Assembly (NCBI GenBank): GCA_013287985.1
Contig: JABDCT010000008.1
Span: 1-46,967 of the forward strand
Source: Chlamydiota bacterium
GTDB taxonomy: Bacteria; Chlamydiota; Chlamydiia; Chlamydiales; Rhabdochlamydiaceae
Direction of reading: 5' to 3'
Length of the DNA stretch: 46,967 nt
Shown here: positions 33,220-41,548 of the stretch, piece by piece
Position numbering within the stretch: position 1 is the first letter of the stretch
How the letters are laid out: each line of letters begins with the position of its first letter
Position numbers and translations under genes: made by a program
The notes under the pieces: model-generated
Told to the model about the DNA's origin: nothing
The model's input: only the letters and a program-made list of their open reading frames with translations
The model's database searches: none

Positions 33220-34275
33220 ATGTCTGCAATCAATGCTCAATTTCCAACCACCTTCGAGGCGCATTGGCCTAAGTCCCTGGATCCAGCCCTACAGAGCCTG
33301 TGCACGAAAATTTCAAATTTTTTCTGGTACGTCATTTCGATTCTGCTTTTTCCCTTCACGCTCGCAGCAAAAGCGATCCGATATGTAGCGTATTACGCGA
33401 TCATCCCGCCTATGAGCTTTAGAGACGATCCAGCAAACTTTAAAGAGCAGGGAGATCATTTGATCCGATTTCATAGGGGACAAAGAGTCACTATTAAAAC
33501 AGCGGATAACATCACTCTAAGCGGCTCCCTATTTCCCGGAACCAAACACCCTAAAAAGGCTATCCTCTATGCAAGTGGTAACGCCCAGGAATGGGAGACT
33601 GCTCATCAAGAGATTACCCGTCTCAAGAAAACAGGAGTTACCATTCTCTACGTCAATCCCCGCACTAATGACCACACGGTTCCTGATGAGCAGGGTTTTG
33701 CCCTCGATGTCTGGAGCTCATTCGAATATCTCACCCGCCAAGGGATCGACCCCAATGACATTGTCACCATCGGTTATTCTCTGGGCGGCGCGCGAGGAGC
33801 AGTCGGTCTCAAACTCGTCCAAGACCACTTTCCTGAAAAGAAGATTAACTTTATCAACGAACGTTCGCTGGGGAACCTTTCTACAGAAGTCTACTACTAT
33901 GTAGGAAAAGTGTTCGAATATTTAGGGCACTATGTCCCTGTTCCCTCTTGTATCTTAAATATAGTCTCTCTTGTGGCTTCTTATATCTCTTATTACGGCC
34001 TCTGGCTGATTGGGGGCGATATCGATGCAAAGTCTGCTCTGCTTTCACTCAAAGGAAAAGTGTGCGTTATCCATCATCCTAAAGATCAAATCATTCCCAA
34101 ACCTGCTCAAATGATTACGGCTCTGCAAGGAGAAACACAGAAAAAATTCACCTCGATTGAAATGGAAAGCACTAATGACTGGCTTCACCATCAGAGGGAC
34201 TTCACCAAAAATGAAGAGAAGGCCTTATTCAAAGAGCTCTCCTCTATGCTAAACATCCCTATCCATGTACAGTGA
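33220..34275 (+). CDS. Membrane-associated alpha/beta hydrolase, paralogue 2
   Basis: This 351-residue paralogue of the upstream hydrolase has the same architecture: a hydrophobic segment at about residues 30-50, nucleophile elbow IGYSLGGA with Ser187, the preceding RTNDHTVPDEQGFALDVW block, and IHHPKDQIIP near the C-terminus. I chose the ATG at 33220 rather than 33184 because MSAINAQFPTTFEAHWP aligns with the start of paralogue 1 and puts the catalytic serine at the same number. The ribosome-binding site is poor. The end overlaps the mnmE start by 11 bases. Duplication with insertion of, or around, the NUDIX gene is likely. Confidence 0.8.
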   Translation: MSAINAQFPTTFEAHWPKSLDPALQSLCTKISNFFWYVISILLFPFTLAAKAIRYVAYYAIIPPMSFRDDPANFKEQGDHLIRFHRGQRVTIKTADNITLSGSLFPGTKHPKKAILYASGNAQEWETAHQEITRLKKTGVTILYVNPRTNDHTVPDEQGFALDVWSSFEYLTRQGIDPNDIVTIGYSLGGARGAVGLKLVQDHFPEKKINFINERSLGNLSTEVYYYVGKVFEYLGHYVPVPSCILNIVSLVASYISYYGLWLIGGDIDAKSALLSLKGKVCVIHHPKDQIIPKPAQMITALQGETQKKFTSIEMESTNDWLHHQRDFTKNEEKALFKELSSMLNIPIHVQ

Positions 34276-35617
34276 TCGCGCCACCATTGCAGCACAAGCG
34301 ACAGCTCCAGGTGAAGGTGCAGTTGCAGTCATTCGCATCTCTGGACCTGATGCCATTGTCATAGCCGCCCGCATTTATTCCGGTCCTGTCGCCTCTTACG
34401 CCACTCACACCGCACATTTCGGCCGCATCTTGAGTGCAGAAAAACAGCCCGTAGACGATGTCCTATTACTTGTCATGCGCGCCCCGCGCTCTTATACCGG
34501 CGAAGACACGGTCGAAATTCAGTGCCACGGCGGCAGCTTAATTGCACGCCGCGTCCTAGAAGTGGTCTTAAAAGCAGGCGCACGCGCAGCTCTCCCCGGA
34601 GAATTCACCTACCAAGCATTTCGAAACGGCAAGATCGATCTCGCACAAGCAGAAGCGGTGCAGCAGATCATCGGCGCCAAGAATGAGCTAGCTCTCAATG
34701 CAGCCTCGCAGCAGCTTCAGGGCGCGCTTTCACAAAAGATCATCCAGTTTCAGCGCGAGCTCGTCGACTCAGCCGCTATTCTCGAAGCGTGGGTCGACTT
34801 TCCCGAAGAAGGCCTTGAATTCGCCAGCTTCGAAGAGGTGATCGACTCTCTGCAAAAAACGCGCAACTCTATGGCGCATCTCGAAAGCACGTTCGAAGAG
34901 GGCAAAAAAATCTCCGAAGGCCTTGCGCTCTGCATCTGCGGCGCACCCAATGTCGGTAAATCCTCTCTCATGAATGCGCTGCTCGGTAAAGAACGCGCCA
35001 TCGTCACGCCCATTCCGGGCACCACGCGCGATCTCATCGAAGAAGAGTTACGACTGAGTGGATTGCACTTTCGCCTGATCGACACCGCCGGCATTCGCCA
35101 GACGGACGAACCGATCGAACAGGAGGGCATACGCCGCACCCATCTCACGATGGAACAGGCCGACCTCATCCTCTTCATCCTCGATGCAACAAGGCAGCTC
35201 ACCGACGAGGAGCACGCACTGCTGCAAAATGCCAAATCCCACAAAACACTCATCATCTGGAATAAGATCGATCTTCCACACTCCACCTCTCCTCTTGATT
35301 TCGAAGAAGTGCGCATCTCCGCTAAAATGGGCATCGGCCTAGAAGAGCTGAAAGAATCGCTCCAGAAGATCATCTGGAAGAAGGGACCTCCTGCAAAGGA
35401 CGAAGTGCTACTTACAAGCTTGCGCCACAAACAGGCGCTTGCTAGAGCAATCTCCGCCCTCGACTTAGTTGTCTCAGGGCTAAAAGAGCGCGTCTCGCCG
35501 GAATTTATCGCCTCCGATATGCGTGCAACGCTCACGAGTCTTGCTTCCGTCATCGGGATGGACATCTCAGAAGACATTTTGAGCGCGATTTTTGCTAAAT
35601 TTTGTGTGGGAAAATGA
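34265..35617 (+). CDS. mnmE: tRNA uridine-5-carboxymethylaminomethyl modification GTPase
   Basis: This 450-residue GTPase works with MnmG on U34 of certain tRNAs. The N-terminal tetrahydrofolate-binding domain starts IAAQATAPGEGAVAVIRISG. A helical region surrounds the G domain: G1 GAPNVGKSSL near residue 222, DTAGIRQT, and NKID near 336. The C-terminus is FCVGK, the invariant cysteine-containing end of the family. Length is normal. It overlaps the upstream hydrolase by 11 bases and the nth start by four (ATGA). The order mnmE, nth, psd, secA is, as I recall, shared with Chlamydia. Confidence 0.96.
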   Translation: MYSDRATIAAQATAPGEGAVAVIRISGPDAIVIAARIYSGPVASYATHTAHFGRILSAEKQPVDDVLLLVMRAPRSYTGEDTVEIQCHGGSLIARRVLEVVLKAGARAALPGEFTYQAFRNGKIDLAQAEAVQQIIGAKNELALNAASQQLQGALSQKIIQFQRELVDSAAILEAWVDFPEEGLEFASFEEVIDSLQKTRNSMAHLESTFEEGKKISEGLALCICGAPNVGKSSLMNALLGKERAIVTPIPGTTRDLIEEELRLSGLHFRLIDTAGIRQTDEPIEQEGIRRTHLTMEQADLILFILDATRQLTDEEHALLQNAKSHKTLIIWNKIDLPHSTSPLDFEEVRISAKMGIGLEELKESLQKIIWKKGPPAKDEVLLTSLRHKQALARAISALDLVVSGLKERVSPEFIASDMRATLTSLASVIGMDISEDILSAIFAKFCVGK

Positions 35618-36219
35618 CCCCAAGAGAAATCCAAAAGATCTTAAATCGTCTCTATCCGCATCCGGAGATCCCGCTTCACCACACCAGTCCCTACACACTT
35701 CTCATCGCCGTTCTTCTCTCTGCACAATGCACCGATGAGCGCGTCAACAAAGTGACGCCCGCGCTTTTTGCGAGAGCTTCCACCCCCGAGGAGATGGTAG
35801 AGCTCACGCCTGACGAGATTCAAGCGCTCATCCGCACCTGCGGCCTCAGCCGCACAAAATCACGCGCGATCTGGAAGCTCTCCAAGCAGCTCATCGAAAA
35901 ACACAAAGGCAAAGTCCCCGCCTCATTCGCCGCACTCGAAGCCCTACCAGGCGTCGGTCACAAAACAGCCTCTGTAGTCATGATACAAGCATTTGGCCGC
36001 AGCGCATTTCCAGTCGATACGCACATCCACCGCTGCGCCAAACGCTGGGGACTCTCTAACGGCAAAAGCGTCGAACAGACAGAAAAAGACCTGAAAAAAT
36101 TATTTCCAAAGAAGAACTGGAAGAAGCTGCATCTGCAGATCATCTACTTCGCGCGCAACTATTGCACTGCGCGGGGACATCACATCGACGAGTGTCCGAT
36201 TTGTCGCCCTAGAGATTGA
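35614..36219 (+). CDS. nth: Endonuclease III (DNA glycosylase/AP lyase) with reduced cluster motif
   Basis: This 201-residue base-excision repair enzyme removes oxidised pyrimidines. The helix-hairpin-helix is LPGVGHKTA with catalytic Lys117, and the catalytic aspartate is Asp135 in VDTHIHR. The C-terminal iron-sulfur region differs from E. coli: cysteines are at 184, 194 and 197 (C-x9-C-x2-C) and the chain ends RPRD four residues later, so the fourth ligand of the usual C-x6-C-x2-C-x5-C is missing. The ATG at 35614 overlaps the mnmE stop (ATGA), preferable to an upstream in-frame TTG. The 3' end overlaps the convergent psd by 40 bases. Confidence 0.93.
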   Translation: MTPREIQKILNRLYPHPEIPLHHTSPYTLLIAVLLSAQCTDERVNKVTPALFARASTPEEMVELTPDEIQALIRTCGLSRTKSRAIWKLSKQLIEKHKGKVPASFAALEALPGVGHKTASVVMIQAFGRSAFPVDTHIHRCAKRWGLSNGKSVEQTEKDLKKLFPKKNWKKLHLQIIYFARNYCTARGHHIDECPICRPRD

Positions 36220-37100
36220 CCCATTAAGCCGCGCATTTCGAGGCCGCGATGCGACGCATCGATCAGATCCTGGTCGAATTGGATGCGGAAAGGCTCAAAG
36301 AGCATGATGATGCACGAACCCCCAAACTCAAAATAGCCCTTCTCATCGCCTTTTGCGCAAGGCTGGTCCGGTACATAGGTCTGGTGAATAGAACCCACGT
36401 GAGTCGCACCGACTTCGATGAAGAGAATCGTCCCAAAATTTTTCGTGTGCAGTGAGGTGATCATGCGCCGATTTTCCGCAAGCGTCTGGATCCTGCGCCT
36501 CAGCGCAAGCAGATTGACGGAGTAGAGCAGGCCTTCGATATACTCCGCTTTTGATGGAACACAATTACAGGGAAAGTGGAAGCGGTGATAGTCGGTAGGA
36601 CAGAGACGCGCGAGCACCATCGATCCTTGAGAGTACTTGTGAGCGAGCACTTTATTTCCGAGCAATTTTTCCATCGAGAATTTCTGCCCTTTTACAAGAA
36701 AACCCTCTGAACGCTCTATTGCAGGGTAGACGAGATAACGTCCATCCGCGGGAAGCACGGCGGTGTCGTTGCCATTGGTAATGGGACGTGCAGATGGTTT
36801 GAGCTTGCGGATGAAAAAGTCATTAAACGATTGAAATGAGGCCGCAGGTTCGAGGAATTCACTCTCATCGACTTGAAATTTTTTTATAAAAGGGACCACT
36901 TTACGGCGGCTCATTCGGCTTTTCTGGTACCAGCCATAGAGTTTGGAAAAAAAGTGGACTCTGCAAAAAAGTGGGAGGAGCAGGATGGGCGCGAGCCATG
37001 AAAGAGGGCCATTTCCATAGAGAAGTTCAATAAAAACCTTTCCATAGATCTCTTCTTTTTCCACTTCGCCTGTCTGGCGATTGATATAGTGTATTTCCAT
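36180..37100 (-). CDS. psd: Phosphatidylserine decarboxylase proenzyme
   Basis: This 306-residue membrane-associated enzyme makes phosphatidylethanolamine. Family features visible are FNDFFIRKLKPSARPI, ADGRYLVYP, YHRFHFPCN, THVGSIHQTY and the self-cleavage region FGGSCIIMLFEP, where the Gly-Ser bond would be processed to form the pyruvoyl group. A hydrophobic segment lies near residues 28-45. The frame can be extended to a TTG at 37163, but ATG 37100 (MEIHYINRQTGEVEKEE) is preferred; the extension overlaps the secA promoter. With the CDP-diacylglycerol made by CdsA it completes most of the phosphatidylethanolamine route; pssA is not in the window. Confidence 0.93.
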   Translation of the reverse strand: MEIHYINRQTGEVEKEEIYGKVFIELLYGNGPLSWLAPILLLPLFCRVHFFSKLYGWYQKSRMSRRKVVPFIKKFQVDESEFLEPAASFQSFNDFFIRKLKPSARPITNGNDTAVLPADGRYLVYPAIERSEGFLVKGQKFSMEKLLGNKVLAHKYSQGSMVLARLCPTDYHRFHFPCNCVPSKAEYIEGLLYSVNLLALRRRIQTLAENRRMITSLHTKNFGTILFIEVGATHVGSIHQTYVPDQPCAKGDEKGYFEFGGSCIIMLFEPFRIQFDQDLIDASHRGLEMRGLMGQSLGRQIGHSSM

Positions 37101-37157
37101 AATGAAATGATGCCCGTTCTGTGATAAAAAGCAAAGCCCTAGAGACTTACCTACGGT

Positions 37158-37186
37158 TTGCAATATTGGGATGAATAGGGTATAAT
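37158..37186 (+). promoter_or_regulatory. secA promoter
   Basis: TTGCAA (37158-37163), exactly 17 bases, then a perfect TATAAT (37181-37186). The predicted start near 37193 gives a leader of about 22 bases before the secA ATG at 37215. This is one of the best sigma-70-type promoters in the window. Confidence 0.75.
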
Positions 37187-37214
37187 TGACTTTAACCTAC
37201 CTGAAAAGAGACTT

Positions 37215-40175
37215 ATGTTTGGATTATTTAAGAAATTATTTGGCACTGCCCAAGGGCGCTTACTGAAGCGCTATGCAAAGATCGTACGCCAGGTCAATGC
37301 AAAAGAACTTGAACTGCAATCTCTTACAGAAGAAGAGGTCAAAGCAAAAAGCCAGGCTCTCCGCGCCAGAGCTCAAGCTGGCGAACCCCTCGACGACCTC
37401 CTGCCGGAAGCCTATGCTCTCGTCAAAAATGCCTGTCGTAGACTGTGCGGAACCGAAATCCACGTCTCCGGCTACAACCAGAAATGGGACATGGTCCCCT
37501 ACGACGTCCAGATCCTGGGCGCAATTGCAATGCACTACGGCGCTATCGCTGAGATGCAAACCGGTGAGGGAAAAACACTTACCGCCTCGATGCCGCTCTA
37601 CCTCAACGCGCTCTCCGGCAAACCTGTGCACCTCGTTACCGTCAACGACTACCTCGCCCAGCGCGACTGCGAATGGATGGGAACGGTCCCTCGCTGGCTC
37701 GGCCTGCGCGTCGAATCCCTGACAAATAGCACGCCCCACCATCTGCGCAAAAGCGTCTACGAAGCGGATATCGTCTATGGAACCGCATCGGAATTTGGTT
37801 TCGACTACCTGCGCGACAATTCAATGGCGCAAAGCGCCGGTGAGCAGTGCCAGAGAGGCCACTTCTTTGCCATGATTGACGAAGTCGACTCGATTCTGAT
37901 CGACGAAGCGCGCACACCGCTGATCATCTCCGGCCCTACAAATGAGTCGCGCCAGATGTACGACGCCCTCAAAGATCCTGTCGCCGTGCTCGTCCGCGAG
38001 CAGCGCGACCTGTGCAACCGTCTTGCTAGCGACGCCCGCAAAGTCCTCGACAAGTATGACCAGCTCGCGGAAGAAGGCGCAGAAAAGCCCAAGCTCTCCA
38101 AAGAGGGAGAAAAAGAAGTCGCCGAAGCGTGCCGCAAATTCTGGCTCGTCGGAAAAGGCACGCCGCAAAACAAGATCTTAAAGCGCATCAAGGAAGATCC
38201 CGATCTGCGCGCCAACATCGAAAAATGGGACACCTACTACTATTCAGAGCCCAACAAAGAAGAGCGCCAGGCAGCTCTCGCTGAACTCTACGTCATCGTC
38301 GACGAACGCGCGAACGAATATGAGCTAACAGACAAAGGCATTCACGGATGGGTCAGCGCCGAAGCAGGCACCTCCGAAACAGACTTCGTCATGCTCGATC
38401 TCGGCCATGAATATTCCAAGATCGACAATAATCCCTCTCTCGATGAGGCAGAAAAGCTCCAGCAGAAAGTCACACTCCGCGAAGAAGACGCGCACCGCAA
38501 AGAGCGCTCGCACAACCTTCGCCAGCTGCTCCGCGCCCATCTCCTAATGGAGCGCGACATCGACTATATCATCGACGAAGGCAAAATCGTCATCATCGAC
38601 GAGAACACGGGCCGTCCGCAGCCGGGACGCCGCTTTTCAGACGGTCTCCACCAAGCGATCGAAGCCAAAGAAGGCGTGAAGATCCAGGGCGAGACGCAGA
38701 CCTACGCGACGATCACGCTGCAAAACTACTTCCGCCTCTACACCAAACTCTCCGGCATGACCGGTACAGCGATGACCGAAGCGGGCGAATTCAAAGAGAT
38801 CTACAAACTCGACGTCTTAGCGATCCCCACCCACAGACCGTGCATTCGCGCAGACACAGATGATGAGATCTACATGACCGAGCGCGAAAAGTACAACGCG
38901 ATCCTCAAAGACATCACTGCTCTTCACCAACTTGGCCGCCCGATCCTGATCGGCACCGAATCGGTCGAAGCCTCTGAGAAGCTCGCACGCATTCTGCGCC
39001 AAAACAAACTGGAATACACTGTCCTCAACGCCAAGAACCACGCCAAAGAAGCGGAAATCATCGCCGACGCTGGCCAAAGAGGTGCGATCACCGTCGCGAC
39101 CAACATGGCGGGCCGCGGTACCGACATTAAGCTGAAAGAAGGCGTCGCTGCTCTCGGTGGCTTGCACGTCATCGGCACTACGCGCCACCAGTCGCGCCGC
39201 ATCGACCGCCAGCTGCGCGGCCGTAGCGCACGTTTGGGCGATCCCGGCTCTTCTAAGTTCTACATCTCCTTTGAAGATACGCTCATGCGCCTCTTCACCT
39301 CTCCGCGCATCACGATGTTCCTGCAGCGCTTCCGTCCGCCAGAAGGCGAGCCGATCTCCGCAAAAGTACTCAACAAGTCGATTGAAACAGCGCAGAAACG
39401 CGTCGAACAGAGAAACTACAGCATGCGCAAGCACACACTCGAATATGACGATGTGATGAACAAGCAGCGCGCTGAAGTCTACTCCTTCCGCAACGAGGTG
39501 CTCCGCACCGCTGACACCCTTCCCCTTGCTGAAGAAGTTTTAAACAGCGTCTGCCACACCATGGCGGGCCAGTTCTTCAAACAGCGCTCCCTTGAAGGCG
39601 CCTGGGATCCAGAAGGCTATCGTCAGTGGCTGATGACCAACTTCCCGCTCACCTTTGAAACAGAGGTCTTCGACAACGACTACAGCTCAGCCGAAGAACT
39701 CGAAACCCTCGCCGGCGAAAAAGTATGCGAAGCATTCCGCCACAAGATGATGTTTGAAACAAAACGCATCTTAGAAGCGCAGCAGCGCATCAATCCAGAA
39801 GCGCATGGCCATATGGCTCCCGAGCGCATCTTAAGTGAGGTTGCGCGCAACCTGATGATCCGCATCATCGACCGCTACTGGCAAGAGCACCTGCTCCACA
39901 TCGACCATCTGCGCACAGAAGTATCGCTGCGCGTGGTGGCCCAGAAAGATCCGCTGCTCGAATTCAAACACGAAGCCTTTGCGCTCTTTGAATCGCTCTC
40001 GCAGCGCATCAAGATTGAGATGGCGCACGGCCTCTTCAAGTTCTCCATGGTCGTTCCCGAAGACGAACCACCTGCAGAGAAGCTCGTGAACCTGAAGAAG
40101 ACCGCGAAAAAAGCACCGAAGAAGAAAGCGGCTGCTCCCTCGCCTCTCATCGACCTATCGCTGATGGATAGCTAA
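37215..40175 (+). CDS. secA: Preprotein translocase ATPase SecA
   Basis: This 986-residue ATPase motor drives protein export through SecYEG. Walker A MQTGEGKT is near residues 113-120, followed by VNDYLAQRDCEWMG and IDEVDSILIDEARTPLIISG. MTGTAMTEAGEF and TNMAGRGTDIKL are the second nucleotide-binding motifs, and RQLRGRSARLGDPGSS follows. The length exceeds the E. coli protein, with an insert around residues 250-330 as I recall for chlamydial SecA. The C-terminus is a lysine/alanine-rich tail (KKTAKKAPKKKAA) ending LMDS, without the cysteine-rich zinc motif that binds SecB. It has its own strong promoter and works with the SecDF encoded at 5623. Confidence 0.97.
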   Translation: MFGLFKKLFGTAQGRLLKRYAKIVRQVNAKELELQSLTEEEVKAKSQALRARAQAGEPLDDLLPEAYALVKNACRRLCGTEIHVSGYNQKWDMVPYDVQILGAIAMHYGAIAEMQTGEGKTLTASMPLYLNALSGKPVHLVTVNDYLAQRDCEWMGTVPRWLGLRVESLTNSTPHHLRKSVYEADIVYGTASEFGFDYLRDNSMAQSAGEQCQRGHFFAMIDEVDSILIDEARTPLIISGPTNESRQMYDALKDPVAVLVREQRDLCNRLASDARKVLDKYDQLAEEGAEKPKLSKEGEKEVAEACRKFWLVGKGTPQNKILKRIKEDPDLRANIEKWDTYYYSEPNKEERQAALAELYVIVDERANEYELTDKGIHGWVSAEAGTSETDFVMLDLGHEYSKIDNNPSLDEAEKLQQKVTLREEDAHRKERSHNLRQLLRAHLLMERDIDYIIDEGKIVIIDENTGRPQPGRRFSDGLHQAIEAKEGVKIQGETQTYATITLQNYFRLYTKLSGMTGTAMTEAGEFKEIYKLDVLAIPTHRPCIRADTDDEIYMTEREKYNAILKDITALHQLGRPILIGTESVEASEKLARILRQNKLEYTVLNAKNHAKEAEIIADAGQRGAITVATNMAGRGTDIKLKEGVAALGGLHVIGTTRHQSRRIDRQLRGRSARLGDPGSSKFYISFEDTLMRLFTSPRITMFLQRFRPPEGEPISAKVLNKSIETAQKRVEQRNYSMRKHTLEYDDVMNKQRAEVYSFRNEVLRTADTLPLAEEVLNSVCHTMAGQFFKQRSLEGAWDPEGYRQWLMTNFPLTFETEVFDNDYSSAEELETLAGEKVCEAFRHKMMFETKRILEAQQRINPEAHGHMAPERILSEVARNLMIRIIDRYWQEHLLHIDHLRTEVSLRVVAQKDPLLEFKHEAFALFESLSQRIKIEMAHGLFKFSMVVPEDEPPAEKLVNLKKTAKKAPKKKAAAPSPLIDLSLMDS

Positions 40176-40176
40176 T

Positions 40177-40206
40177 TTGTAAAAGCGCTTTACATCATTG
40201 TTATAA
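40177..40206 (+). promoter_or_regulatory. Candidate promoter of the DUF4143 ATPase gene
   Basis: TTGTAA (40177-40182), an 18-base spacer and TTATAA (40201-40206) begin two bases after the secA stop. The near-palindrome GTAAAAGCGCTTTAC lies inside, in the spacer region. Placement just upstream of the 27-base palindrome supports an independently controlled gene. Confidence 0.45.
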
Positions 40207-40240
40207 GTCTCAGGAAATCAGTTTCTTATATGACATTGGA

Positions 40241-40267
40241 CAATTATGCAATCGGATTGCATAATTG
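40241..40267. promoter_or_regulatory. 27-base perfect palindrome, likely operator
   Basis: CAATTATGCAAT (40241-40252) and ATTGCATAATTG (40256-40267) are perfect inverted copies around CGG. It ends six bases before the preferred ATG of the ATPase gene and lies downstream of a candidate promoter, an ideal place for repression or for a leader hairpin. Confidence 0.7.
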
Positions 40268-40272
40268 GCCAT

Positions 40273-41457
40273 ATGTTCATTGAAAGAAAAATTGCCCCTC
40301 GGCTGAAGAAATTAAGCACTCAATTCCCTGTTTTAGGGATTTTAGGACCAAGACAATCGGGGAAAACGACTTTGGCTAAGGCCTTGTTTCCCCATCACAA
40401 ATATATCAATCTTGAAGCGCTCGATACGAGGCGCTTTGCCGCAGAAGATCCTCGAAGGTTTCTAAAATCCTTCGAAGAAGGGTCCGGTGCTATTCTCGAT
40501 GAGATCCAACGGGTTCCTGAACTATTATCCTATATCCAGGAGCATGTCGATGAGTGGCAAAAACCAGGTTTTTTCATTTTGACAGGATCGGAGAACATTC
40601 TTTTAAACCATCACATTAGCCAGACTCTTGCAGGAAGAATAGCCCTTGCCACCCTTCTTCCCCTCAGTTTGGAAGAATTACAAGATGTTTCTCTTCTTCC
40701 TGAAAAAATGGAAGATACTCTGTTTCGGGGGTTCTATCCCTCTCTCTATGCTAAAAAAATCGACCCTAGAGAGTGGATTCAAAGCTATATGCAGACATAT
40801 ATTGAACGGGACGTGAGACATCTCAAACAGATCACTGATCTTTCGACTTTTCAGAAATTTCTCCAGCTCTGTGCCGGGCGAATTGGACAACTGTTAGATT
40901 TGACTTCGATCGGCAACGATTGTGGCATCTCCACAAATACCGTACGCTCCTGGCTCTCTGTCCTCGAAGCCACCTATGTCATTTTTCTCTTGCATCCGCA
41001 TCACAAAAATTTCAGCAAGCGTTTAATCAAAACACCTAAACTTTACTTCTACGATAGCGCGATTGCTTGTCATCTTCTATCTATTCAATCAGCCCAGGAT
41101 CTCACTACGCATTACTTACGCGGCGGGCTTTTTGAATCGATGATTCTCTCCGATCTTCTCAAACAGCGATACAATGCAGGATTGCCTCCCAATCTCTATT
41201 TTTGGCGAGATAAGTCGGGCCACGAAGTGGACTGTCTTCTAGACCATGGAACAACTCTAACACCGATCGAAATCAAATCAGGAGAAACTATCAGTTCCGA
41301 TTTCTTTACAGGTCTTATAAAATGGAACCAATTAGCAGGAAATAATCCTTCACAAAGCTATGTCGTCTATGGAGGGAAAGAAAAACAGATTCGCTCACAA
41401 GGAGTAGCACTCGGTTGGACACAGCTCGGGTCTTTACCGCTTGGAAAAACCTCTTGA
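40273..41457 (+). CDS. AAA-type ATPase with DUF4143 nuclease-like C-terminus
   Basis: This 394-residue protein belongs to the widespread ATP-binding AAA_14/DUF4143 group. Walker A is GPRQSGKTTL near residues 25-34, and the Walker B-like AILDEIQRVPEL and sensor FILTGSEN follow. The C-terminal DUF4143 part contains YFYDSAIACHLL, then FWRDKSGHEVDCLLDHG and PIEIKSG, a pattern (E-VD ... E-x-K) like the PD-(D/E)xK nuclease core. Its biological role is not known; such genes are mobile and accessory. The ATG at 40273 fits the family start (MFIERKIAPRL); ATG 40246 would translate part of the palindrome. Inserted after secA, it is probably lineage specific. Confidence 0.85.
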   Translation: MFIERKIAPRLKKLSTQFPVLGILGPRQSGKTTLAKALFPHHKYINLEALDTRRFAAEDPRRFLKSFEEGSGAILDEIQRVPELLSYIQEHVDEWQKPGFFILTGSENILLNHHISQTLAGRIALATLLPLSLEELQDVSLLPEKMEDTLFRGFYPSLYAKKIDPREWIQSYMQTYIERDVRHLKQITDLSTFQKFLQLCAGRIGQLLDLTSIGNDCGISTNTVRSWLSVLEATYVIFLLHPHHKNFSKRLIKTPKLYFYDSAIACHLLSIQSAQDLTTHYLRGGLFESMILSDLLKQRYNAGLPPNLYFWRDKSGHEVDCLLDHGTTLTPIEIKSGETISSDFFTGLIKWNQLAGNNPSQSYVVYGGKEKQIRSQGVALGWTQLGSLPLGKTS

Positions 41458-41477
41458 ACAATGAATGATTTAGCGTT

Positions 41478-41502
41478 TTGGAGAGGGCTTTGCCCTCTCC
41501 AA
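41478..41502. terminator. Strong GC hairpin between convergent genes
   Basis: TTGGAGAGGGC (41478-41488) and GCCCTCTCCAA (41492-41502) form a perfect 11-base stem with a TTT loop, 20 bases after the ATPase stop and 47 bases from the stop of the convergent porin gene. There is no downstream T run on either strand, so it could be a factor-assisted terminator, an mRNA 3' protector or a dispersed palindromic repeat. Confidence 0.5.
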
Positions 41503-41548
41503 CCCGTAAAAACATCTAGGTTATTGAGCCTATCCTAGGATGAATGAA

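Noticed and set aside
34750-35634. 294-codon open frame antisense to mnmE
   Set aside because: Serine/arginine-rich translation typical of a complementary frame; mnmE on the other strand is complete from its folate-binding domain to the FCVGK end.
37101-37163. N-terminal extension of psd to a TTG start
   Set aside because: It would overlap the secA promoter and lacks a ribosome-binding site; family alignment starts near ATG 37100.
38817-39434. 205-codon open frame antisense to secA
   Set aside because: Lies inside conserved SecA motor motifs and encodes nothing recognisable.
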